A DNA stretch of 64,000 nucleotides from Brachypterus glaber. Its lineage: Eukaryota; Arthropoda; Insecta; Coleoptera; Kateretidae. The stretch is taken from positions 682,001 to 746,000 of the forward strand of contig OY294049.1 of NCBI GenBank assembly GCA_958510825.1, read 5' to 3'. How positions within the stretch are numbered: the first letter of the stretch is position 1; each line of letters opens with the position of its first letter. The position numbers and the translations under genes are program-made. Positions 55,395 through 64,000 of this stretch are shown here, one piece after another. The notes below the pieces were generated by a model, which worked only from the letters and a program-made list of their open reading frames with translations, had not been told where the DNA came from and ran no database searches.

Positions 55395-56985
55395 GACTTT
55401 ACAGGAAAAAAAATCTGCGAAGACCATTACTGCGCAGCCATTACCGCGTATGACTTTTACAGCGAAAATTGTATAGCGCGCCATTTTTTAATTTTATTTT
55501 TATCTGTTTCCGCGGTATTAATACCAGTTTTGTATAGGTTTCCAAACAAATACCGAGGGCGAATATTTAATTTGTATTTTTATTGATAACGTGGAACGTT
55601 TACTAAATGTACTCACATTTCTGTGTTTATGTGTGTTTTTTTTTTATTAAATTTATATCGATTAGTTTTTATTAATCAGTTTAGTACTAATCATGATGTT
55701 GATTGAAATTGTGAAAAGTGCTAGAGGCAAACACCTCTCTGTATATAAAATTTTTATACCGGGTGTCCCACCAGGTTCTTGACAAGCTATATCTCCGTTA
55801 TTTGAAAAGATATAATTTTTTGCAAAAAACAGTATTAAATGGGAGCTATTGAAGTTTTTATTCATGTATCCAAAACCACCCCTTGCTTACCCATCCCCTT
55901 GGAACCACCCCCAACTTTTGTTTTTCAAATAGCACCCCCCCTTTTTATCAAAGAATATGAAAGTAAATTTTATTCTTAATTCAACCATGTATTATAAGTA
56001 GTATCTTATTTCTTAAAGGGGCTCCAAATAACAACTATTATTTATTAATAATACTGTCCCACCAGGTTTTAGACGGGCTGTATCTCCGTTATTTAAAGAG
56101 ATAAAAAAAATCGGAAAAAAATAAAATTAAATGCGAGTCAAAGTAAAATTTACTGACTTATGCAAAACTACCCCTTATTTATTGCTATTGAAGTTTTTAT
56201 TCACGTATCCAAAACCACCCCTTGCTTACCCACCCTCTTGGAATCACCCCCAACTTTTGTTTTTTAAATAGTACCCTCCATTTTTACTAAAGAATATGAA
56301 AGCACATTTTATTCCTAATTCAACCATGTAATATATAATATATAAGTAATATATTATTTTTTTTAGGGGCTCCAAATTACAACCCCATCAGATCACAAGC
56401 AATATTTTTCATCAAAACAAAAAATCCAAAAACTCACGTTAGATTATATCTAAAAGAGAACTGATTAATGTATCCATAAACCACCCTTAATAACCCACTC
56501 TCCTGGAACCACCTGCAACTTTGTTCTAAATACCACCCTGATAAGATACCACTTAATAATACATAATAATAATACATGGTTGAATTCAGAATGAAATTTG
56601 ATAAAAATTGGAAGGTGCTATTTCAAAAACAGAAGTTGGGGATGGTTTCAAGAGGGTGAGTAAGCAAGGGGTGGTTTTGGATATGCGAATAAAAACTTCA
56701 ATGGCTCCTATTTAAAGCTGTTTTTTGCAAAAAATTCTATCTTACCAAATAACGGAGATATAGCTTGTCAAAATAAAATTTGTTAAAAGTGCGTAAGTTA
56801 CGAGGTTCTTCGCGGCAAGGGGCATTTTTTTGCAAAACTAAAAACAATTATGCGCGGTTGTGGTTTTCGCGGCGAAGTTTATGCGCGGTATTGACCCCCC
56901 TATGCGCGGTAAAGTCTATGCCCGGAGCGGTGGCAGTGGCATGGTAACGGTATTGCAGTAATGGACTTTGCTGTAAAGACCCTTA
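55395..56985. repeat. Outer inverted repeat with G+C-rich ends
   Basis: GGACTTTACAGG ... CCATTACTGCG at the left pairs with GCAGTAATGGACTTTGCTGTAAAG at the right in its shared blocks (CTTTACAG, CCATTACTGC). Short GCGCGGTA-type repeats lie near the right end (56849, 56882, 56914). It surrounds the inverted-repeat element 55759-56770. The outer arms are short and imperfect. Confidence 0.45.
55759..56770. repeat. Foldback element with partial tandem duplication
   Basis: GACAAGCTATATCTCCGTTA (~55789) has its complement at ~56750. Further pairs are CCAAAACCACCCCTTGCTTA (55869) with its partner at ~56666 and AATTCAACCATGTATTATAA with its partner. The left end repeats near 56050 (GTCCCACCAGGTTTTAGACG). 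The outer ~30 bp of the right end are lost. Confidence 0.8.
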
Positions 56986-57422
56986 CCCAACAAAAGAATA
57001 CATACCTTACATAAGGTAGCCCAGTAAAAAAAAGGGATTGGGCTTGGATACGTCCAGATACAATACGTCCCTGAGCACAACTCAAAGAATAACAGAAGTT
57101 GGATAGTTTAAAAATAAATAAGTGGTTAAATTTATAATGAAATTTTACTTTTGATTTCCATTTAAACATTTTTAACCTAATATTCAAGCAAAAAAACATT
57201 TTTTTTTCTTTATAGGTTTTCACTAACGAAAAGTCCTGCGGAAAAAAAATGTACTGCTTTTTTGTCAGCCTATCTGTCCGAGAAAATTTGTGACCACGAT
57301 AACTCAAGTACGCCTAAAAAGTTCAGAAACGCCGAGAAAAGTGGAAAAATCGAAAAGTAATCAAAGAAAAAATATATTTCATTACTTTTATATTTAAAAT
57401 ATGAAAGTAAAATCGTCTTATA
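56986..57422. repeat. MOD-type fragment (57180-57340) and unassigned sequence
   Basis: GAGAAAATTTGTGACCACGA followed by TAACTCAAGTACGC (~57280) is the MOD phrase. The remainder shows nothing recognisable; the minus-strand frame here is not conserved. Confidence 0.5.
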
Positions 57423-58157
57423 CAGTGCGGTCCATATTGCACCCCCCCAACTTTTGAACGAGTTGAGATATCGACTTTTTAGAAAAAAAAAATTAGAACA
57501 CGTAAATAAGAAAACTTAAACTATCTTTTGGCATAGGTATATTTAATATTTTTAGCTTTTAAAATGTGGTCAGGGAGGGATTTTTTTAATAGAAAGGAGC
57601 GTCGCGTGATACATTTAAAGCAAATAAAATTCCCTAATTAACATTTTTTTTAAATTCTTCAAACATTTTTTAAAGGAGATGTTTTTAAAATTTTTTGCTA
57701 AAAAAGCGTTTTTTGAGAAAGGAGCGTCGCGTGATACATTTAAAGCAAATAAAATTCCCTAATTAACCATTTTTTTAAATTATTCAAACATTTTTTAAAG
57801 GAGATGTTTTTAATTTTTTTTTGCTAAAAAAGCGATTTTTGAGATTTTTTTGTGAATTTTTGTTTACATAATTTAGTTTAAAAGTATAATTTACATTTTT
57901 GCATTATGAAATTAATAATTTATCAAAAATCGTTTGATTTTTTTAAGTAATTTTAATGCAAATTCCCATTTTCAATCCCATTTTAAAAAAATATTTAAAA
58001 AAATAAATGGCTAAATAGAAAATTTTATGGGCTTTAAAATTATGTCCCAAATGAACCCTTTTCCATTTTAAAAAAATCCCCACCACATTTAATAGCTACA
58101 GAAAAAAAATATATATACAAAAAGATAGTTTAAGTTGTCTTATTTACGTGTTCCAAA
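57423..58157. mobile_element. CAGNGNGGTCC MITE, copy with internal duplication, right end lost
   Basis: The left TIR CAGTGCGGTCCATATTGCAC follows TA (57421-57422). About 123 bp (GGAGCGTCGCGTGATACATT) is tandemly duplicated at 57597 and 57720. The right TIR is interrupted by the foldback starting at 58158. Confidence 0.8.
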
Positions 58158-60106
58158 AAGCAGGGTAAGCATGTAAAAAGTGCCTAGTCCGATAGGAGCT
58201 GAGTATTTTTGGAAAAGGTAGCTCCCATAGAGGTTAGTTGATTCCCAGACTTTCAGCTACCAGCACCCCCAGGGGGGTCAGAATAATTTTTTTTACTTCG
58301 ACACGAAATATTTTTTTCTCCGGATGTGTCGATCCGATTGACTCCAAATTTGGAACGCATAATACGGACTATAAGGATAGTCTATAAAAAAAGTATTGTC
58401 AATTTGCGATCGTTCCAACCTATACAAAAAATCACTTTTTTTTAAGGACCTAAAAGGGCCATTTTTGGCCGAACACAACCGCCATTTCTTTTATGTTATG
58501 TATTCGTATTCGATCTAAAACATTTCAAAAATTAAATTTTATTCAGGTAGTAGAAGTTTCAAAAAAATAAAAAACTGCGTCAGGTACGCATTAGTCATGT
58601 ATCGTATTTATTTAAACTCATTTAAACTACAACGTAAAGTATGAAAATAATTAAGACTATTATTTGGAATTATCCATTTATTGCACTATTCACAACGCGT
58701 AGCGCTAGAATAGTATTATACGGTAGTTTCGAATTTCTCAAAATCGCCAAAAAACGCCCTAGACAAAAAATTCTTTAATACAAATGTGTTTCATGAAACA
58801 ATAAGAAATTTTTCGTCTGTGCGTGTGTCTGTCCGTCCGATGTCACTTTTTTTTGTGGTCGCGATAAGTCAAGAACGAATAACCCGATCGACTTTTAATG
58901 ATTAGGAAAAATCAAGTTCTATGAGTGGAAGATCCCTATTGTTTTTGAAAGTAATCCCCCCAAAATACAAAAATGGTGGGTTAAACTTTAAATTTTTTTT
59001 TTTATTTTTGCTTTTCCATTTTGAAAATTTTAAAAATTTCGGAATGCGTTGTATTCGTGCAAAAAATTTCAATTTTTTTGCGTATTTTTGCTTTTTGTGA
59101 CAAAAACTGTCGCTCGGTCGTTCGATCGGTCGGTCGATCGGTCTGTCCGGGAAATCCTTTGGACACGATAACTTAAGAACGCTTTAAGCTAGAGACTTTA
59201 AATGTGGTATGTTACCAAAAGTTCTTGGGATTGTTTTTGGTGAAGATCGGGGTGCGGCAAGGGGGAAATACATTTTTTTACAAAAATTTGAAAATTTCTA
59301 TATAGGGATTTTTAAGGTTGCTGAAATTGAATGTGATAATAAAACTCCAGCCCCGCGGGGGTGGGGGGTAAATACTTTTAAATATTTTCAATATTTTCGT
59401 CAAAATTGGTATATAAGGTTTTTTGGTGTCGACAAATATGAATCTGATAATATTTTTTTTCTAATTTCGCCCTCTGAGGGGTGAACGTTTTCAAAGCTGT
59501 TTATTTTTTCATGAAACTCATTTGTATCCAAGAATTTTTTGTCTAGGGCGTTTTTCGGCGATTCGAAACTACTGAATGATACTATTCTAGCGCTACGCGA
59601 TGCGAATAGTATAATAATCAGATTATTCCAAATAATATTCTTAATTATTTTCATATTTTACGTTGAAGTTTAAATGAGTTTAAATAAATACGTTACATAT
59701 CCAAATGCGTATTTGACACAGTTTTTATTTTTTTTAACTGTTCTACCACATGAAAAAAATTGAATTTTTGATATTTTTTAGATCGAATACGAATACAGAA
59801 CATAAAAAAAAATGGCGGTTGTGTTCGGCCAAAAATGGCCCTGTTGGGTCAAAAAAATAAGTGATTTTTTTATAGGTTATTATGATCGCAAATCGACAAT
59901 TTTTTTTATAGACTATCCTTATAGTCCTTATTATGCGTTACAAATTTGAAGTCAATCGGATCGACACAACCAGAGAAAAAAATAATTCATATTGAAGTAA
60001 CAAAAATAATTTTAAACCCACTGGGGGTTGTTGGGGGCTGAAAGTCTGGGAATCAACTAACCTCTATGGGAGCACTATTTACATGCTTACCTGCTAAGCT
60101 CTTTGT
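58158..60106. repeat. Foldback FB-5 around a MOD centre
   Basis: The arms 58158-58800 and 59495-60106 are inverted copies (GGTTAGTTGATTCCCAGACT, GGCCGAACACAACCGCCATT, CACAACGCGTAGCGCTAGAA and complements). The centre holds the MOD phrase GTCGATCGGTCTGTCCGGGA (~59131) and two minisatellite units (59285-59480). The arm sequence is also the first 620 bp of unit B. Confidence 0.85.
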
Positions 60107-60573
60107 AAATATTTCCACTCGTTCGTTCGAAAGTTAAGAGGGGTAGGGGTAGCTTTGGAGAGCTCTGTATATATTAATTTTTTAACAAGTTTAAAAGTTC
60201 TTATATTTCAGAATCATATTTATTTTATTTTGTCTTGTAATATTGATACGCACCTTTTCATGTTTTTTAATTATTGTGTATAATTTTTTGTATGCCAGTT
60301 TTTGTCGCTCCGACGGGCGATCGCCGATAAGCCTTACTAACTCATTTGAATTAAACACGTGTATGTCGAAGCAACGCAAATTCGTTTCTTCAATTTTGTG
60401 TCCTTATTGTGGTGAACTCAAAAATATAGTTACAAATTAATGCCTTCAGGCGATCTATCGTTAATAGCCCCCGGAAAACAATATGGTAAGTTTAATTTTT
60501 TTGCAACTCACGGACCCTAATTTTACCTTTCACAAGAAGTCTTGAATTGTTTTTTTACTCGACGTTTTATACA
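60107..60573 (+). repeat. Unit C (partial) with the best-preserved candidate first exon
   Basis: It continues from the FB-5 right arm like unit B: GTTCGAAAGTTAAGAGGGG, GCTCTGTATATATTAATTTT, CGACGGGCGATCG and GCAACGCAAATTCG. An ATG at 60440 encodes MPSGDLSLIAPGKQY followed by G|GTAAGT (donor at 60486). An upstream frame (MSKQRKFV...CPYCGELKN, from 60365) overlaps but ends at 60440. No downstream exon was found because the copy breaks at 60573. Confidence 0.4.
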
Positions 60574-60984
60574 GGGTTATTCTTTTAAATGGTACACCCC
60601 CCGTAACTTTTCAGCGGGATGTATCACACAACAAAAACTATTATGGGTTCCTTCGACTAAAAAAACTACAATTTTTTTCTTGTCCATGATAGAAAAAAAA
60701 AATATATGTGAGTTAGACCCCGTTCCGATTGGTTAAAATGCAATTTTTGGCATTTGGAAGGCTTTTTTTTAAGCAAAAGTTCTCAATTATTAATAAAGAT
60801 ATCGACATGGGGTTTGGACTTTTTTTTATCGTTGTTTAGATAAATAGTTGCTTGAGTGCATAATGCCACCCTTTTTTTGTTTTTAATATAATTTAGGTAT
60901 GTATTATTATATTATTTATAGCGCCTGCGCTAGAATAATATACGGTAATTTTTAAAAATTTTCAAAATTCGTCCTAGACAAAAT
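60574..60984. other. Unassigned, with a lone transposon-like terminus
   Basis: CAGGGTTATTCTTTTAAATG (60574, after TA) looks like a terminal repeat with no partner. 60900-60985 is a diverged piece of the unit B start (GCGCTAGAATA-type). Confidence 0.35.
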
Positions 60985-61550
60985 AAACTTCCCAGTAAAA
61001 AAGCTTTCCATTTTTTACCTCCGCGCGTGAAATGAATTTTTTATTATCAGATTCACTCTCAGCAACCTTAAAAATCTCGATATACCAATTTTCACGAAAA
61101 CTACCCCCGCCATCGGGGTGGAGTTAGATTTTTTTTATTATCAGATTCAATTTCAGCAACCCTCGAAAGTTAAAAAAATCGAAAAAAGGTGAAAGAAAAT
61201 TCCTAGTAACGTAACTTTTTCACGAAAAATTACTTTCAAAAAAATAATTTCTTACGTTTTTTTTTGGCGAAAAGAAAATAAAGAAAAAAAAAATGAAAAA
61301 CTTTTTTTTGTTTTTTTTTTATTTTGTTTTCAATTTTTTTTTGTTTTTGAAAAAAAGAAAAAATATATTTTTTTATTGTTTATTTGAAAAAATATTTTTT
61401 TTTGCGCAAAAAAGAAACAAAAAAATTGTTAAAAAATGTTTTAAAGTTTTTTTTATTTTTTTTTTCAAGTACTTGGGAAAATCCAATATACCATTTAGTG
61501 AGTAATATATAATGGAATGCGTAGCATTACATATCTTCACAGCTTGTTAT
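60985..61550 (-). mobile_element. MOD family copy, minus orientation
   Basis: The right end on its own strand is CCCAGTAAAAAAGCTTTCC at ~60992 and the other end is the GTGAATAATATATAATGG-type sequence near 61500, followed by the complement of AAGATATGTAATACTACGCA. One or two minisatellite units lie at 61010-61160 and a long A/T tract at 61240-61480. It mirrors 8620-10096. Confidence 0.6.
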
Positions 61551-62199
61551 TATTTATTATTTATTTAGTTACTTAATGCTTGTGCTAGGGGCTCCCCATT
61601 AATTTTGACAAATAACCTGGCACACAAATAGGGAGGTTCTCGGGCCACAGTCAAACTGCCTCAGATTTTGATATTTTGTAACTTCGGGGGTAAAAATTAA
61701 ATGAGTAGTTTCGGAGAAAAATGCTTTTAAAACTATAATTTTATGACAGACTGTTTGACGTATATTAAGGTTATTTTTTTACCTTAATAAATATTAACTT
61801 AATTAGTCATTTTATTATGAAGCTGAAGTTTGTAACGTTTTTTTGAAACGAAAATTAAAATTTTCTAAAATTGACTCCATTTAATTTAAAAACAATAAAA
61901 AACCGGTAGTTAGTAGTTTTAGATCGAATTAAGCCCTTTTGGGTCTATAACTAAATAAAAAAAAAACAAGAAACGTCAAAATTGTCGTACAGGTTCAAAT
62001 TTGGCCGACTTGATCTTTTTGTATCGGTGCCAAACAACTCCCCATATCAAAACACAAAACATATTAAAAATTTACTTGGCGGTCTGTACCCTAGCCCCGG
62101 CTAGATACAAAATGACAATATTTTCAAAAATTTCGTATAAGTTCAAATTTGGCCGTAAAACGAAAAATAAATTGAAAAAAAATGTTTTTGAAAAAAATT
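61551..62199. other. Unassigned sequence with truncated AGC-family MITE end
   Basis: The MITE left end lies at 61820-61870. GGTTCAAATTTGGCCG-type sequence occurs at ~61991 and ~62141 (a direct repeat). No gene is supported. Confidence 0.4.
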
Positions 62200-62880
62200 G
62201 TTTTTACCCCCCCTTCATTTTACCCCCTTACCCAATCCGATTTTTACCAAAAACAATCCCAGTCTAGAACTTTGGATAATTAATCTGTGATCCAAATTTG
62301 AAGTCTTTAGCCCGAAGCGTTCTTGAATTATCGTGGTCACAAATTTCCCGGACATACAGACCTACAGACCGACCGACAGACAGATTTTTTTTTGACGGAA
62401 ATCATTTTTAGATATAAAACGTCCAGAAACGTAAAAAAGCAATAAAAATTTTTCGAAATTATTTTACTAACGCAACACTTTCCTTGGGGAAAGTAAAATA
62501 AAGAAAACATTTTAATTTTGAAAATAAAACAAATATTTGAGATAGTTTTTCAAAAGATTAACCTTCGATAACTTTTTTGTTTTTGGTGGATTATTTTCAA
62601 AATCAGTAGGCATTTTCCTCACATAGAACTTGATTTTTGCTAAACATTTCTTTATTGAGTTATCTTTTCCACAAAAACGTGACAGACGGGCGGACAGACG
62701 GACAGACGGACATTTTCAAAGTTGCTATATTTACATGAAACATATTTGTACCCAACAATTTTTTGTCTAGGACGTTTTTTTTTCTTGGCGATTTTGGGAA
62801 ATTCGAAACTACTATACATGTGTTATACTATTCTAGCGGTTACGCGCTGTGAATAGTATAATAAGTCATAAATGAAGCAG
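62200..62880. repeat. Two MOD-type fragments, opposite orientations
   Basis: The minus-oriented module (62200-62490) carries GCGTTCTTGAATTATCGTGG and GACCGACAGACAGATT. The plus-oriented one (62560-62880) carries CATAGAACTTGATTTTTG, GACAGACGGACAGACGGACA, and then the unit B-start type sequence GAAATTCGAAACTACTATAC. Confidence 0.6.
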
Positions 62881-63792
62881 TTCGCGCAGTTTAGAGACAA
62901 TGTATGGAAATACAATGTGTATTAGTTGGGAAATTTTTGGTTGTAGTGCAGGAAAATGTGTAAGAAAAAATACGGGACACTGCGGGGAGAAATACTTGGT
63001 AAAGTTTTTTACCGGTGACAAACAAAATACAGGACATCGCAAATTAGATATGGGACAATGTCCCATTGGGACATGGTTGGGTACTTAGTTGGGATATGTA
63101 AGCTACCGGAGTTGGGAAAGTCCAAAGCTGTTCCCCCACAATGAACATTTCTAGCGGCACTACTGTATTCGATAATCTTATCTTTGTTTACTAAGTTTTT
63201 TATCGAACTAAAAATTATTTGTATGTGAACAAAAAATGGATTACTTTAAATTCTTGTCAACTGTATACCGAATGAGAGATATAATACGGAAAATATTAAG
63301 GATAAGGAAAAAAATTATTTACGAATTAAGACAAAATTGTTTAGTGATGGAAATTAAATTTATTTAAAAAGGTGCAATAGTCATAGAGTTTACGTAAATA
63401 CTAAGGGGCCGTTCAAATATAAAATTATCATATAGGGGGGGTGGGGTCATGATTATGTAATCATTTCATACGTTTATTTTAATTAAATTTTAAGATATTA
63501 GTTCAGATACTAGTTTTAAAAGACAAATTTTTTTTGCATGAGTGCACAAAATGTCTTTTATTACTAGTCTCATCTTTAGGCAAAACACTAGGTAACAAAT
63601 CACAACCTTTTTTTTGCCTTGATCTAAAAGTAATTTTTTTTACTAATTCGAGAGCGTAGAATGTGAATCTGACCTTAGAAAAATTCCAGCACCTCACAAT
63701 TTTGAGATATAAGTCCAGGAAATAATGACGTTTTTTTCAAAATCTTATAAAAATCCAGTAGGAATTTGAAAATTTTAGGGATATTAAAAATA
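62881..63792. other. Unassigned sequence
   Basis: GGACATGGTTGGG and GGGACAATGTCCCATTGGGA (62-63 kb boundary, ~63051) form short G-rich repeats and a small palindrome. AAGGGGCCGTTCAAATATAA (63403) resembles a DNA-transposon terminus without a partner. Small frames here are not recognisable proteins. Confidence 0.3.
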
Positions 63793-64000
63793 CACTGCCC
63801 AGTAAAAGAGCTTTCCCATTTTTCACCTCCGCCCGTAAAATGGATTTTTTATTATCAGATTCATTTTCAGCAACCATAAAAACCTTAATATACCAATTAT
63901 CACGAAAACTACCCTCTGCCCCTTTAGGGGTAGTTAGATTTTTTTTATAATTAGATTTACTTTTAACAACCTGAAAAACCCGAATATAACAATTTTCACG
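63793..64000 (-). mobile_element. MOD family copy, minus orientation, runs off the window
   Basis: CACTGCCCAGTAAAAGAGCT follows TA at 63791-63792, then CACCTCCGCCCGTAAAATGG and minisatellite cores (complement of GTTGCTGAAAATGAATCTGA) to the window end. It matches the complement of 36400-36526. Confidence 0.75.

Noticed and set aside
62900..63088. Plus-strand frame MYGNTMCISWEIFGCSAGK...
   Set aside because: Composed partly of short G-rich repeats and a palindrome; no recognised motif, no second copy for comparison and no initiation context of note.

Overview
This window is nuclear DNA of an arthropod, most likely an insect, and it consists almost entirely of layered transposable-element debris. 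The evidence is the AT-rich sequence with A/T homopolymers, Jockey-like and other non-LTR retrotransposons, Penelope, Copia, P-like, Tc1/mariner-like and hAT-like remnants, a tRNA-derived SINE and many foldback or MITE-type inverted repeats. I see no intact host gene, no rRNA or functional tRNA gene and no prokaryotic gene organisation. The species cannot be named from the sequence.

Layout. 1-6100: palindromic repeats and a 1.9-kb Tc1/mariner-like element with a broken transposase. 6.1-8.3 kb: a Penelope-type GIY-YIG endonuclease fragment, a 208-bp truncated LINE insertion and a foldback element. 8.6-11 kb: a modular repeat ending in a ~97-bp minisatellite, then a Copia gag/protease relic. 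11.6-14.7 kb: a 3.1-kb near-complete palindrome. 15.06-29.1 kb: an element with long inverted terminal arms. It contains an old plus-strand LINE, and that LINE was in turn invaded twice by antisense Jockey-like LINEs (15961-20787 and 22736-27344). Target-site duplications and restored reading frames fix the order of events. 29.1-39.6 kb and 46.4-51.3 kb are two copies, in the same orientation, of one multi-copy segment (units A and B). Unit A is swollen by hAT-like, foldback and TA-flanked insertions, and B often shows the corresponding empty site. A second 5.4-kb inverted-arm element (40375-45784) lies between them and holds a P-element-like transposase C-terminus and a SINE. 51-58 kb: hAT-like and palindromic MITEs with clean target duplications, a TTAA-flanked element and further inverted repeats. 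58.2-60.6 kb: a third, partial unit (C). 60.6-64 kb: more modular repeat copies, the last running off the window.

The most coherent coding system is the Jockey-like LINE. ORF1 encodes a coiled coil, a PRE_C2HC region and three Cys/His knuckles. ORF2 encodes an APE-type endonuclease and a reverse transcriptase with FADD, about 915 codons. The two copies share an ORF1 frame change at a homopolymeric C tract and overlap ORF1 and ORF2 by eight bases, but each ORF2 carries lesions. Everything else is relic or non-autonomous. All family names rest on motifs read by eye; no database search was possible.
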